A stretch of 64,000 nt of DNA from CAUZWH01 sp965224275 (GCA_965224275.1 CBDCYR010000001.1:1-64000), one strand, 5' to 3'. Shown: positions 1 to 8,983, numbered from the stretch's first letter. The notes: generated by a model from the letters alone, not told the origin. A program made the numbers and translations.

Positions 1-642
1 GACGTGGTTACGCTCGAGAGTCAGGCGGCGATGTTGCACGAACTTCTCGGCCGGCTGGAGGTCGAGCGTCCGGTGGTGGTTGGCTTCTCGTTTGGCGCTT
101 CGGTCGCGTTGGCTTACGCGCTCGATTATCCCAAGGACACCGGCGCGGTGGTCACGCTTGGCGGCGCCGCTTATGAATGGCCAGGTGCGATCGATTGGAA
201 ATGGAAACTTCCGACATGGCCGGTGATCGGTGGAATCCTGGCCGACAATTTGCCACAACTCGCCGGCCGGCTTATCCGTTCGGCGGCGATACGCGGCGCA
301 TTCAGCCCCGATCCGGTAGCCGCCAAATATGACAATGCGCCCTACGGATTGATGCTGCGCCCGGTTAGCTTTCGCGCCAACGCTGCCGATATTCGCAACT
401 TAAAATCATTGCTGCGGGCGCAAAGTCCACGCTACCCATCCTTTTCGGTTCCGTTGGTCATCATGGCCGGCGATGGTGACAGCGTGGTAAGCAATCGAAT
501 TCACTCGATGCGGCTTCACGCCGACGTTCCCGGGTCTGAGTTGACTATTTTACGCGGTGCCGGCCATCTCCTTCCTTACAGCCGACCCAATGATGTTCTT
601 GCGGCTATTCAACGCGGTGTCGAACGACGAGGAACGCCATGA
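1..642 (+). CDS. alpha/beta hydrolase, 5'-truncated by the window edge
   Basis: The reading frame is open from the first base, so the gene starts outside the window and only the last 213 or so residues are seen. The nucleophile elbow GFSFGAS is near residue 28 of the visible part, the acidic residue is probably in VIMAGDGDS, and the catalytic His is in GAGHLLPYS, so the Ser-Asp-His triad of the fold looks complete. The substrate cannot be read from sequence. The stop codon overlaps the next start (ATGA), so it is translationally coupled to the methyltransferase that follows; the two may act on one small molecule. Confidence 0.88.
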   Translation, partial: DVVTLESQAAMLHELLGRLEVERPVVVGFSFGASVALAYALDYPKDTGAVVTLGGAAYEWPGAIDWKWKLPTWPVIGGILADNLPQLAGRLIRSAAIRGAFSPDPVAAKYDNAPYGLMLRPVSFRANAADIRNLKSLLRAQSPRYPSFSVPLVIMAGDGDSVVSNRIHSMRLHADVPGSELTILRGAGHLLPYSRPNDVLAAIQRGVERRGTP

Positions 643-1457
643 GCCAAGACCACCCAGTCGCTAGCCACTACACGCGGGGCGACCTTGCCGCCAAGATTCT
701 CGACGCGCTCGAGGCGAGCGGAAAAGACATGGCGACGCTGACGATCGACGATCTCGCTCCCTACGATGAATTCCACATTCGCGGACGTGAAGCGACGATC
801 GAACTGGCTCGATGGGCCGGACTATCAAGCGATGATCGGGTTCTCGACGTTGGCAGCGGTATCGGCGGCCCCTCGAGATATTTGGCCGCGACGTTTGGGT
901 GTAACGTGGTCGGTATCGATCTGACGGCCGAATATTGTGAGGTCGCGAACGGGTTTGCCGAACGAGTCGGTCTCGCCGACTCGGTGAGCTACCGGCAAGC
1001 CGACGCGCTGGCATTGCCCTTCGATGATGGATCCTTTGACGTCGCCTGGAGTCAGCACGCAGCGATGAATATCGCTGATAAGGACCTGCTCTATCAGGAA
1101 ATGTATCGCGTGCTCAAACCGGGCGGAAGGCTGGCAATTTACGACGTCTGTAGAGGCCCAGGTGAAGACGTAATCTACCCAGTGCCATGGGCCGGCGAAC
1201 CTGTGATCAGTTTTCTTATTCCATCCCTGGAGCTACGCGATCACCTCGAAGCGGCGGGATTTCAGATCAACTATTTTCACGATGCCACGCGCGAAACCGT
1301 CGCGCCCAAGGACGACGGCGAAGATGAGGCGCCACCCCCGCCGCCGGGCGTCCGCTTGGCGATGGGCGAGGATTGGAAGGTAAAGGTAGCCAACCTCCGA
1401 AAGAATCTCGAAGAACGCCGCGTGGCTGTTCTCAGAGTTGTGGCCAAGCGGGTTTGA
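639..1457 (+). CDS. class I SAM-dependent methyltransferase
   Basis: This 272-residue protein has the glycine-rich SAM-binding motif VLDVGSGIGGPSRYLA near residues 68-83, followed by the acidic end of strand 2 (VVGIDLT) and motif post-I (ADALALPFDDGSFDVAWS). This layout is typical of UbiE/COQ5-like and sarcosine/dimethylglycine-type methyltransferases acting on small molecules. The C-terminus carries a short acidic and proline-rich insertion (EDEAPPPPPG) before a final basic helix. The start overlaps the stop of the upstream hydrolase by 4 nt. The substrate is unknown; a methylated metabolite processed with the hydrolase is an inference. Confidence 0.9.
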   Translation: MSQDHPVASHYTRGDLAAKILDALEASGKDMATLTIDDLAPYDEFHIRGREATIELARWAGLSSDDRVLDVGSGIGGPSRYLAATFGCNVVGIDLTAEYCEVANGFAERVGLADSVSYRQADALALPFDDGSFDVAWSQHAAMNIADKDLLYQEMYRVLKPGGRLAIYDVCRGPGEDVIYPVPWAGEPVISFLIPSLELRDHLEAAGFQINYFHDATRETVAPKDDGEDEAPPPPPGVRLAMGEDWKVKVANLRKNLEERRVAVLRVVAKRV

Positions 1458-1490
1458 GCCTCGAGCGGGGCTTGTTCGGCCGTGCCAGAG

Positions 1491-1620
1491 CATTTCAGGA
1501 TTGGCTCGACCCATCCCACTCCCCCGGCCCAACCACCCCCTCTTTCGAATATCCTGGGGGTACCCTTGGGGTGGTTGGGCCGGGGGAGTGGGATGTCCAG
1601 GTCGACGCAATCCTGAAATG
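1491..1620. repeat. 130-bp two-tier inverted repeat between convergent genes
   Basis: Inner arms 1512-1539 and 1568-1595 are a perfect 28-bp inverted repeat around a 28-nt loop. Outer arms 1491-1503 (catttcaggattg) and 1608-1620 (caatcctgaaatg) are a perfect 13-bp inverted repeat. It fills the gap between the rightward methyltransferase (stop 1457) and the leftward isoaspartyl methyltransferase (stop 1623). It could end transcription from both sides, although it has no clean poly-T tract. The outer arms also look like the ends of a small non-autonomous element. Confidence 0.85.
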
Positions 1621-1622
1621 CG

Positions 1623-2318
1623 CTAATGGCTCGTCACAAGCGGTGCGAATCGCACCGGAAAGATGTTGCGCGCCTCGCACACGTTGTTCTCGCCCTTATC
1701 GACGACGACCAGTTCCTGGGCCGATTCCGGACCCACCGGAATAACCATTCGTCCGCCAATTTTGAGTTGTTGGAGTAGAAAATCAGGAACACTCGCTGGG
1801 GCGGCAGCGATCAGCATTTTGTCGTATGGCGCATGTTCGGCCCAGCCCGCACTCCCGTCGCCGATGCGCGCATGGACGTTGCTATAGCCGAGTTCGTTTA
1901 ACTTTTCGCCAGCCAATTCGCCGAGTTCCACGACGATCTCGACGGTGTAGACGACAGCGGCAAGTTCGGCCAGGACGGCCGAGTGATAGCCGAGACCGGT
2001 ACCAATCTCGAGAATGGAATCGGTGGGCTGGATATCCAACAGGTCGGTCATGACCGCGGCCATGAAGGGTTGGGAAATTGTTTTGCCGCTACCGATTGGC
2101 AGCGGCGTGTCGAAGTAGGCATAGTTTCGCACTTCTGCCGGTACGAATTCATGACGCGGAACCTTGCGCATCGCGTCCATTACGCGATCATCCAACTCCT
2201 CTTTACCAATGCGCTCGCCCGATACCATCGTGTGCTGGGTAATTTCGTCGACCATATTAAGGCGCAGGTCGACGAGGTGAGGCGCTTCCTTTTCACGCAT
2301 TGGCCGGTCCTTTCTCAA
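1623..2318 (-). CDS. pcm: protein-L-isoaspartate O-methyltransferase
   Basis: At 231 residues this matches the PCMT family, which methylates L-isoaspartyl residues in aged proteins in the cytoplasm using SAM. Visible hallmarks are MRKVPRHEFVP, the family motif PIGSGKTISQPFMAAVM (canonical GxGxTISQP), the SAM loop LEIGTGLGYHSAVLAELA, and the late motif GGRMVIPVGP. The start may be internal (Met7 or Met22), since the first residues MRKDRPMREKEAP are unusual. It converges on the upstream methyltransferase across the inverted repeat at 1491-1620. Confidence 0.92.
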   Translation of the reverse strand: MRKDRPMREKEAPHLVDLRLNMVDEITQHTMVSGERIGKEELDDRVMDAMRKVPRHEFVPAEVRNYAYFDTPLPIGSGKTISQPFMAAVMTDLLDIQPTDSILEIGTGLGYHSAVLAELAAVVYTVEIVVELGELAGEKLNELGYSNVHARIGDGSAGWAEHAPYDKMLIAAAPASVPDFLLQQLKIGGRMVIPVGPESAQELVVVDKGENNVCEARNIFPVRFAPLVTSH

Positions 2319-2358
2319 GGTCCCTCTTAGTCTTCCCCCAGTGAGCGACTAAATCTAT

Positions 2359-2850
2359 TCAATCAAACGACGTCCCGTCCTTTTTTGTAAACGAATAAGC
2401 CGGAAAATCCATCCGCGCCGCCATATCAACGTCCGCGTAGACGACGTCGTCACCCTGGGCACGATCGCCGATTTCTAACACCAGCGCGTCGCCGGTGCCG
2501 TGATTTATCAAATGATGAGCGTTCGCTTCGCCCGCTGGAAATCCAGCCACCATTCCAGCCCCTAACGTTACTTCCCCGGCATCAGAGACAAGGACGACTT
2601 CGCCCTCCAAGATATAGATAAGTTCATCCTGACGTGTGTGCCAATGACGCTGTGAGGACCACGCACCAGGCGCGAGACGCAACAAATTTACGCCGAAGTT
2701 TCGGATACCCAGGCGGTTGCCCAATCCGCGGCGAAAGCGCCCCTCGAGCTCACTCGAAAGATGAGCGGGATAGGCGGAGCCCGCCTTTTCCGTCAGCGTT
2801 TGTGGATCCAAGGTCCGCGCCAGCGATGCGACCGTTCCACCATCCGTCAT
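2359..2850 (-). CDS. cupin-domain protein
   Basis: The 163-residue protein carries a single cupin barrel. Motif 1 is HWHTRQDELIYILEG near residues 70-84 (two His and a Glu ligand) and motif 2 is GFPAGEANAHHLINHG near residues 103-118. Such small cupins bind a metal and either isomerise or oxidise small substrates or act as ligand-binding accessory proteins. It follows pcm in the same direction. The product of the reaction, if any, cannot be inferred. Confidence 0.88.
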   Translation of the reverse strand: MTDGGTVASLARTLDPQTLTEKAGSAYPAHLSSELEGRFRRGLGNRLGIRNFGVNLLRLAPGAWSSQRHWHTRQDELIYILEGEVVLVSDAGEVTLGAGMVAGFPAGEANAHHLINHGTGDALVLEIGDRAQGDDVVYADVDMAARMDFPAYSFTKKDGTSFD

Positions 2851-2951
2851 TACATTTCTCCCTGGTACGACGCCATGACGGTAGCAGAATCAAATAGGGG
2901 CCGTCATAGCGGCATGCTACCGTTTCTCTGATCCAACCGAGTCGGGACGAC

Positions 2952-3947
2952 ATGAACGACTTCGTCGATGAAGCGATCGCTTCGTGCGAACGCCTGCTGG
3001 GTCACCGGCCTGATCAGGCGCATATCCATCGTCCCGATTCGAAATCGGTACGCTTGTTCCTCAACGACACGACGGTGATTGCGACGCGCCGCAAGACCCC
3101 GCAGCGGGCCGAACTCGAAGTCAATGTGCTTAAAGAACTTCGTGAGAACGGTGCCCCCGTCCCTGAAATTCTTGCCTATGACGGCATCTGGCTGATGCAG
3201 GAGGATGTCGGTCGCGATCGTTTGTCTCGCAAGATCTACAAAACGTGGGAATCGGAATGCGAGCGGTGGCTCGAACTCGCACTTAGCAGCCTGTCGCGTA
3301 TCCACTCGGCTGCGGCCGTGGCCGGATTGCATGAGCGGGTGTTCAAAATCGGCGCCAAGCCGGATTGGCTGCGTCAATTTATCAATACGCCGCAACGCAT
3401 TGGCCGCTTCCTCGACGTCCCCTGTCCCAAGCTCGACCATCATCGGTTGTTGTACACGCTCAATGTACCCGGCCGCTCGTTTGTTAAGTGGGATGCGCGC
3501 CCGGCCAACGCCGCGGCACGCAGCGATTGGACCGTTTCGTGGTACGATTGGGAGCATTGTGGGTGCCGCAATCGGCTTGATGATGTCGCGTGGTTGATCA
3601 CCGATGAGTCGGTTCCTGACTGGCCGGTTGCCGAGCAGCGCTTGCTGGAAAACCATATTAAATACTTCGATGAAGGCAATTATCCGGGGGGGCCGTATAC
3701 CTATTTGCGGGTGTTCGGCAGCCTCCATATGTCGGTGCGGCTATCGATTCTGATCAAGGGCATGATGCGGCGTGGCGAGTGGGACTACCAACCCGGACAA
3801 GGCCTCGCGCGACCGCTACCGCGCACGATAACCAATATCCTGAACCGCGCCACTCGCTGGGCGGCGGCCGCGCAGGTTACGCGGCCGCTCGCCGAATGGT
3901 ACGCGATGCTCGGCGAGGCACTGAGAGGCCAACCCGAAACTAGTTGA
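2952..3947 (+). CDS. aminoglycoside-phosphotransferase-like kinase-fold protein
   Basis: This 331-residue protein has the C-lobe pattern of the APH/choline-kinase superfamily. The catalytic loop is seen as FVKWDARPANAA (Asp and Asn at the usual DxxxxN spacing, but the usual His-Gly before the Asp is Lys-Trp), followed by the metal-binding strand WYDWEHCGCRNRLDDVAWL. The N-lobe includes VIATRRKTPQRAELEVNVLKEL, where a Lys/Arg and a Glu could fill the ATP-binding roles. It probably phosphorylates a small hydroxylated molecule; antibiotic resistance is not implied. The IS5-family element begins just after its stop. Confidence 0.78.
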   Translation: MNDFVDEAIASCERLLGHRPDQAHIHRPDSKSVRLFLNDTTVIATRRKTPQRAELEVNVLKELRENGAPVPEILAYDGIWLMQEDVGRDRLSRKIYKTWESECERWLELALSSLSRIHSAAAVAGLHERVFKIGAKPDWLRQFINTPQRIGRFLDVPCPKLDHHRLLYTLNVPGRSFVKWDARPANAAARSDWTVSWYDWEHCGCRNRLDDVAWLITDESVPDWPVAEQRLLENHIKYFDEGNYPGGPYTYLRVFGSLHMSVRLSILIKGMMRRGEWDYQPGQGLARPLPRTITNILNRATRWAAAAQVTRPLAEWYAMLGEALRGQPETS

Positions 3948-4858
3948 GTGATTTCAGTCGGTTGTGGCTTACTCGGTTGTGTCAAAGCAAACGAGGAGGC
4001 ACAACATGTGGACCGAAATCACTCGCCCGAATTATGAGCGCCGTGGCGGGCGCTACGCAAGCGACCTGACGGATCGAGAGTGGGCGTTGATCGCGCCGCT
4101 CATGCCGCCGCGCAAGAAGATCGGCCGGCCGAGGACGACGGACCTGCGCCATGTCATGGATGCGGTCATGTACATGGCCTCGACGGGCTGCCAGTGGGCG
4201 ATGTTGCCGAACGACTTCCCTCCGCCTTCCACGGTCCAGCGCTATTTCTACGACTGGCGCTCCAACGGCCTGCTGGAGAGCATCAACCATCACCTGGTCA
4301 TGGCGGCCCGGGAGCTGGAAGGACGCGAGGCCGGCCCGAGCGCCGGGGTGATCGACAGCCAGAGCGTGAAAACCACGGAAAGCGGTGGTGTTCGGGGCTA
4401 TGACGCGGGCAAGAAGATCAAGGGCCGCAAGCGTCACATCGTCACCGATACACTCGGCCTGCTGGTCGGCCTGATCGTGCACGCAGCCGATATCCAGGAC
4501 CGCGACGGCGCGCCCGAGGTCCTCAAATCGATCCGTCATCGCTTCCCCCGGCTGCGTCACCTCTTCGCCGACGCCGCCTACGCGGGACCGAAACTCGAGG
4601 GCGCCCTTGAGGACATCGGCCGCTGGAAGCTCGAGATCATCAAGCGCTCAGACACCGCCCAGGGCTTCGAGCTCCTGCCCAGACGATGGGTCGTCGAGAG
4701 GACCTTCGCCTGGCTCAACCGATGCCGTCGACTGGCCAAGGATTGGGAGAAATCAATCGCCTCCGCACAGGCATGGATTCTTGTCGCCAACATCCGACTC
4801 CTCACAAGGCGGCTCGCAAGGTACTGTTATCAAACATAGAGTTTCGAGTCGGATTCTG
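3948..4858 (+). mobile_element. IS5-family insertion sequence
   Basis: The element carries one transposase gene and lies between the phosphotransferase and the RTX gene. The right end can be placed because a second partial copy (36237-36465, opposite strand) is nearly identical up to the sequence gagtttcgagtcgga at about 4841-4855 and then diverges. The left end is estimated from the upstream stop codon; I could not find a convincing inverted partner of the right end, so it may be degraded or mis-set. Near identity of the two copies implies recent activity. Confidence 0.8.
4006..4839 (+). CDS. IS5-family DDE transposase
   Basis: The start ATG at 4006 is chosen over the upstream in-frame GTG at 3964 because it follows a strong gaggagg ribosome-binding site and gives the usual N-terminus MWTEITRPNYERR. 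The 277-residue protein has an N-terminal DUF4096-type region (YASDLTDREWALIAPL), then the catalytic domain with Asp in GVIDSQSVKTTESGG, Asp in HLFADAAYAG and Glu in RRWVVERTFAWLNR, the IS5 signature around the third acidic residue. All three catalytic residues and the full length are present, so it is probably functional. Confidence 0.93.
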   Translation: MWTEITRPNYERRGGRYASDLTDREWALIAPLMPPRKKIGRPRTTDLRHVMDAVMYMASTGCQWAMLPNDFPPPSTVQRYFYDWRSNGLLESINHHLVMAARELEGREAGPSAGVIDSQSVKTTESGGVRGYDAGKKIKGRKRHIVTDTLGLLVGLIVHAADIQDRDGAPEVLKSIRHRFPRLRHLFADAAYAGPKLEGALEDIGRWKLEIIKRSDTAQGFELLPRRWVVERTFAWLNRCRRLAKDWEKSIASAQAWILVANIRLLTRRLARYCYQT

Positions 4859-4882
4859 AGGGGCCCGCCGTCGTAACAACAA

Positions 4883-7477
4883 CTACAGCAACGCGTCGTT
4901 TGCGAAGTCGAAATCGCTAATATTGACGCCCAGCAAGGTGACCGTCTCGCCGGTCGTATCTACAGTTACCACTGTATCGACCCCTTGCTGGGTAACACTG
5001 AAATCAGCGGCCGTCAGGCCGAGGGCAGTGAAATCGAGGTTATCGTCGCCGCCCAACACGCTACCGACAAAATCGCCGACTGCATCATCGCCAAAGGTTT
5101 GGCCGAAGACGAAGAGATCGTCGCCGACGCCGCCGTCGAGATGGTCGTTGCCGCCGCGGCCTTCGAGGTAGTCATCGCCGCCATTGCCTTTGAGGATATT
5201 GTCGCCGGCGTTGCCGAACATCCGGTCACCGGCAAAGGTCGCACCCTCGGCGTTTTCGATGTTGGTGAAGGTGACGTTGACCAGCGGTCCACCGGAGCCC
5301 GGATTGGTGTCGCCGGCGGTGCCGGTGGCTAGATCAATGGTCTGGCCGACCGGCGAACCGTTCAGCAGCAGGGTGTCGCTACCCTCGCCGCCGTCGATGT
5401 GGTCGCCGCCCAGCGTCGGCAGCACCGACGCGAAGGGATGAATGCGATCATCGCCGGCACCGGCCAGGATGACATTGCTCTCGTTGTTGCCAAATAGGGT
5501 CTCGTTGGCGGCCGAGCCGATGATGTTCTCGACGTCAGCCAGTGTCACCTCGGTGGTGACGCCGTTGGCGTCGGTGACGCGCAAGATGCCGTCCTCGCTG
5601 GAGACGTTGCCGGGTGGGGTGAAGACGCCGGCGGTGTTGATGTCGAGGTCGACGAAGACACTCGTGACGCCGTCCGGATCCAGACCCGAGAGGTCGAGCG
5701 TGTCGCCGGTGGCGATGTCGGCCGCGGCAGCGGCAGCGGTGTTGTCGTCGGTGCCGCCGTCGAGCACGTCGGCACCATCGCCGTGGCGCCAGACCAGGGT
5801 GTCGTTACCCTCGCCGCCGAACACCTGATCCTCACCGCCGCGGCCTTCGAGTTCGTCGTTACCTCCGAGGCCCTTAAGAATGTTGTCGCCGGCATCGCCG
5901 CGGATCTCGTCGGCGCTGTTGCTGCCGGTGACGTTCTCGATCGAGACCAGATCCTCGAAGATCGTCGCAACACCGGGGACTTCGTAGAACACCTCTTTGG
6001 AGGGATCCCCGAAACCGCTATCAAGACCCTCGAGGTCGACGAATACCGACACCGGGATATCGGAGAAATCGGCGGTGTCATTACCGGCACCGCCGTTGCT
6101 GAAGTCGGCGTTGATACCGGCTTGCAGCGTGTCGTCACCGGCGCCGCCGAGCAGCGTGTCTTCGCCGGCGCCACCGATCAGTAGATCATTGCCGGCACCG
6201 CCGCGCAGCCGGTCGTTGCCCGTTCCACCGCTCAGCTCGTCGTTATCATCGCCGCCCGCGCCGCCGGACATCTGATCGTGCCAATCTGCTGACGTGGGAT
6301 CTTCCGCAGCCTCGCGGTCGGCGTCGGAGCCGGGCCGGAAATCTCCCCACATTTGATCGTCGCCACTGCCACCAAAAACACGATCCGCGCCTTCGTTGCC
6401 ATAAACCAGATCATCGCCGGCCCCGCCAAGAACCGCATCATCGCCGGTGTTGCCGAACACACTATCGTCGTCATCGCCGCCAGCAACGGTGTCATCACCT
6501 TGCCCGCCGAACATCGTGTCGCCGCCGGCACCACCGCGCATGACGTCATGCCAGTGCGCCGAGTCCGGATGTTCGGCCGCCTCTACGTCGGCGGTTGTGC
6601 CGGGCCGGAAGTCGCCCCACATTTGATCATCGCCGCTACCGCCAACCACCCGATCGGCACCTTCATTGCCATAAACCAGGTCATTGCCGGCACCACCGCC
6701 GACCACATCATCGCCAGAGTTGCCGAATACGGTGTCGTCATCGTCGCCGCCACTAACCGTATCGTGGCCCTGCCCGCCATGCATCGCGTCGCGGCCGGCG
6801 CCGCCGCGGAGGATGTCGCTCCAATGCGCGGAGTCCGGATTTTCCGATGCCGCACTATCGGCATCGGTACCAGGGCGAAAATCTCCCCACATCTCATCGT
6901 TTCCACTACCGCCGAAGACCCGGTCGGCGCCCTCGTTGCCGTAAACGAAATCATCGCCGGTTCCGCCAGAAACGACGTCATCACCGGTGTTACCAAACAG
7001 CGTGTCGTTACCCGATCCGCCGTAGATCGAATCATTTCCCGAGCCGCCGAAGACGACGTCGTTGCCGGCACCGCCGAAGATCAGATCGTTGCCCTGCCCG
7101 CCATAAATCGTGTCGTCGCCAGAACCGCCGCGCAGCGTGTCGTTCCACGAAGTCGATTGCGGGTGATCGGCCGCAGCCGCACTATCGGCGTCCTCGCCGT
7201 CTTCTGGCGCGAAGTCGCCATAGATCTCGTCGTTGCCGGCACCACCGTTAATTTCATCGGCACCAGCACCGCCATAGAGCGAATCATTGCCGGTCCCACC
7301 GACGATCTTGTCATCGCCATCTTCGCCAAAAATCAAGTCATCGCCGGTGCCGCCCAGAATGGTGTCGTCACCATCGCCACCAAACAGCGTGTCTGCTCCC
7401 CCTAGGCCTTTGATGAGATCATCTTCGATCGTGCCGATAAGACAGTCATCGCCTGCAGTACCGATAATTTTGGCCAT
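4883..7477 (-). CDS. RTX (hemolysin-type) calcium-binding repeat protein
   Basis: The 864-residue acidic protein is built almost entirely of GGxGxDxLx nonapeptides that fold into calcium-loaded beta-rolls. It has no N-terminal signal peptide, and its C-terminus (DDLFVFGQTFGDDAVGDF and on to DFDFANDALL) is the typical uncleaved type I secretion signal region, so export by an ABC-MFP-TolC system is expected; none is encoded in the window. Residues 85-410 contain long super-repeats annotated separately. A strong aggagga site precedes the ATG. No enzymatic domain is visible, so a structural or surface role is the most that can be said. Confidence 0.92.
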   Translation of the reverse strand: MAKIIGTAGDDCLIGTIEDDLIKGLGGADTLFGGDGDDTILGGTGDDLIFGEDGDDKIVGGTGNDSLYGGAGADEINGGAGNDEIYGDFAPEDGEDADSAAAADHPQSTSWNDTLRGGSGDDTIYGGQGNDLIFGGAGNDVVFGGSGNDSIYGGSGNDTLFGNTGDDVVSGGTGDDFVYGNEGADRVFGGSGNDEMWGDFRPGTDADSAASENPDSAHWSDILRGGAGRDAMHGGQGHDTVSGGDDDDTVFGNSGDDVVGGGAGNDLVYGNEGADRVVGGSGDDQMWGDFRPGTTADVEAAEHPDSAHWHDVMRGGAGGDTMFGGQGDDTVAGGDDDDSVFGNTGDDAVLGGAGDDLVYGNEGADRVFGGSGDDQMWGDFRPGSDADREAAEDPTSADWHDQMSGGAGGDDNDELSGGTGNDRLRGGAGNDLLIGGAGEDTLLGGAGDDTLQAGINADFSNGGAGNDTADFSDIPVSVFVDLEGLDSGFGDPSKEVFYEVPGVATIFEDLVSIENVTGSNSADEIRGDAGDNILKGLGGNDELEGRGGEDQVFGGEGNDTLVWRHGDGADVLDGGTDDNTAAAAAADIATGDTLDLSGLDPDGVTSVFVDLDINTAGVFTPPGNVSSEDGILRVTDANGVTTEVTLADVENIIGSAANETLFGNNESNVILAGAGDDRIHPFASVLPTLGGDHIDGGEGSDTLLLNGSPVGQTIDLATGTAGDTNPGSGGPLVNVTFTNIENAEGATFAGDRMFGNAGDNILKGNGGDDYLEGRGGNDHLDGGVGDDLFVFGQTFGDDAVGDFVGSVLGGDDNLDFTALGLTAADFSVTQQGVDTVVTVDTTGETVTLLGVNISDFDFANDALL
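6240..6892 (-). repeat. 270-bp tandem super-repeats in the RTX gene
   Basis: The segment MWGDFRPG recurs at protein residues 196, 286 and 376, an exact 90-residue (270-bp) period. Each unit carries a non-RTX linker (GDFRPG, then about 20 residues with SAHW) followed by five to six nonapeptides ending NEGADRV-GGSGDDQ. A diverged, longer unit lies before it from about residue 85. The last unit is cut short at GGAGGDD by an internal deletion. The regular period points to growth by unequal crossing-over. Confidence 0.9.
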
Positions 7478-7736
7478 TTGTTAGTTCCTCCTGCTGAACA
7501 CACGTATAAGTTGTATATTGAACAGTAGGGGCTTTCAATAGCGGTATCAAGGGTATTTTACCACTTTTACGATATTAACCATTACATTTTTCTTCCATTG
7601 ATAGGGTCGTGCTTGCGTTTCGCTGGGTTGACCCGAATACCAACAGCAACGCCGCTCCTGGGCAGACCCGGTGCAAGCTTTCGTCCCCTGACTTGCAACC
7701 GCTAGACTGGCCGCTTGCGTGCGGGAGGAAAAAAGG
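7478..7736. promoter_or_regulatory. AT-rich divergent intergenic region
   Basis: This 259-bp gap separates the leftward RTX gene from the rightward Rieske gene. Bases 7500-7600 are clearly more AT-rich than the genes, with runs such as gtataagttgtatattg, and probably hold the RTX promoter. Ribosome-binding sites lie at both edges. I could not assign specific -35 and -10 boxes with confidence. Confidence 0.5.
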
Positions 7737-8960
7737 ATGGCTGATCACAACGACATCGTGGTTCTCGGGACGGGTAATGCGGCAATGGGTACCGCGGGCG
7801 TCGTGCACGAGAGCGAGTCTGCGGCCCTCTCTAACGACACCGCTGCGTTGGCGGCGACCCGCCGACCAACGACTCGCGCCAACCACCTACCAGGCTACAT
7901 CTACACCTCGCCCGAGATCTTTCGGCGCGAGAGCGAGGAAATCTTTCTTAAGGACTGGCTCTGCGTTGCACGGGTCGAAGAATTCGCGACGCCTGGGGAT
8001 TACATGACGTTTCGTATTCTCGACGAACCGATCGTAATAACCCGCAATGAGGCCGGCGAGCTCGCTGCGTTTGCCAACGTCTGCCGTCATCGCGGCGTCG
8101 AAGTCGCCAGCGGGCAGGGCAATACCAACGAGTTCAGCTGCCCCTATCACGGCTGGCTTTACGATCTCGATGGCCGGTTGGTCGGCGCGCCGTACATGAA
8201 GGAGGCCGCAGGGTTCGATCCCAAGTCGTGCCGGCTCGATGCGCTTCGTCTCGACACATGGGCCGGTTGGGTGTTCATCAACTTCGATGACGACGCCATG
8301 CCGCTGGCAGAGTTCGTAACCGAATTCGAGAATGATTTCGGCTGGCTAGGACAGGAAGATTGCCAACTCACAGAAAAGTTCGAGATGGAGTTCGATTGCA
8401 ACTGGAAGCTGATCGTCGAAAACTTGCTCGATTTTTACCATGTCGCTGCCTTGCACCAGGACACGATCGGTCATGGCTTCGACGTCGCGCTCATGCCGCT
8501 CAACAACAAGCCAAAGGGTCGCTTCTCCAGCTTCTATGAGCGCGTGTCACCGATGCCGGGCGGCAAGCCGCTGCTCGATGTCCTGCCGGCACTTGCGAGC
8601 AAACCGGCGCCGGAAATGGTCAATAGCGTCGGCTTTTTGCCACCGAATTTTAATCTCATCTTTCGACCAGACTATGTGCGGCCCTTCATTATCTGGCCGT
8701 TGTCACCGGCGAAATGCAAACTCATCGCTTATCCGTTATTTCCCAGAGAAGCGTTCGACAAACCGGGATTTGCCGCGGCTGTCGAAAGCTATCGGGTACT
8801 GCATGAAGCCACCCTGGTTGAAGATCTCGAGATGGTGAGAAGCCTCCAGAATGCGTGCGATTCACGCAACTTCGTGCCCGGCCGAATATCCACAATGGAG
8901 GCAGCCGTCCACAACACGTTGACTTGGTACTTAGACCGGATGTTTGGCGGCAATGCCTGA
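7737..8960 (+). CDS. Rieske non-heme iron oxygenase, alpha subunit
   Basis: The start ATG at 7737 follows gggaggaaaaaagg and is preferred to the GTG at 7719, which lies within that site. The 407-residue protein has the Rieske cluster motif CRHRGVEVASG followed by CPYHGWLYDLDG, and the mononuclear iron motif NLLDFYHVAALH (Asp bridge and two His). It belongs to the ring-hydroxylating oxygenase alpha-subunit superfamily, which inserts oxygen into or demethylates small organics using electrons from a ferredoxin or reductase partner. It is closely similar in motif text to the oxygenase at 56419. The amidohydrolase immediately downstream suggests the product is hydrolysed next. Confidence 0.93.
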   Translation: MADHNDIVVLGTGNAAMGTAGVVHESESAALSNDTAALAATRRPTTRANHLPGYIYTSPEIFRRESEEIFLKDWLCVARVEEFATPGDYMTFRILDEPIVITRNEAGELAAFANVCRHRGVEVASGQGNTNEFSCPYHGWLYDLDGRLVGAPYMKEAAGFDPKSCRLDALRLDTWAGWVFINFDDDAMPLAEFVTEFENDFGWLGQEDCQLTEKFEMEFDCNWKLIVENLLDFYHVAALHQDTIGHGFDVALMPLNNKPKGRFSSFYERVSPMPGGKPLLDVLPALASKPAPEMVNSVGFLPPNFNLIFRPDYVRPFIIWPLSPAKCKLIAYPLFPREAFDKPGFAAAVESYRVLHEATLVEDLEMVRSLQNACDSRNFVPGRISTMEAAVHNTLTWYLDRMFGGNA

Positions 8961-8983
8961 TCGACGCCCCTGGTAGGACCGCC

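Noticed and set aside
1373..1744. Plus-strand frame spanning the 1491-1620 inverted repeat
   Set aside because: It overlaps the end of the methyltransferase and pcm in wrong frames and consists of proline/glycine-rich shadow sequence.
2904..3728. 274-codon minus-strand frame opposite the phosphotransferase
   Set aside because: The plus-strand frame has recognisable kinase-fold motifs and a good start; the minus frame has none.
2952..3947. Aminoglycoside resistance gene
   Set aside because: Only the broad kinase fold is supported; the canonical HGD is altered and no resistance subfamily motif is seen.
3948..3990. gagtgatttcagtcgg as the left inverted repeat of the IS5 element
   Set aside because: It resembles the right end (gagtttcgagtcgg) in direct, not inverted, orientation with gaps, so it cannot serve as the matching terminal repeat.
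6353..7405. Long open frame (350 codons) on the plus strand inside the RTX gene
   Set aside because: It is the antisense shadow of the repetitive, strongly codon-biased RTX sequence; its product is a monotonous Ile/Ala/Val repeat without any family signature.
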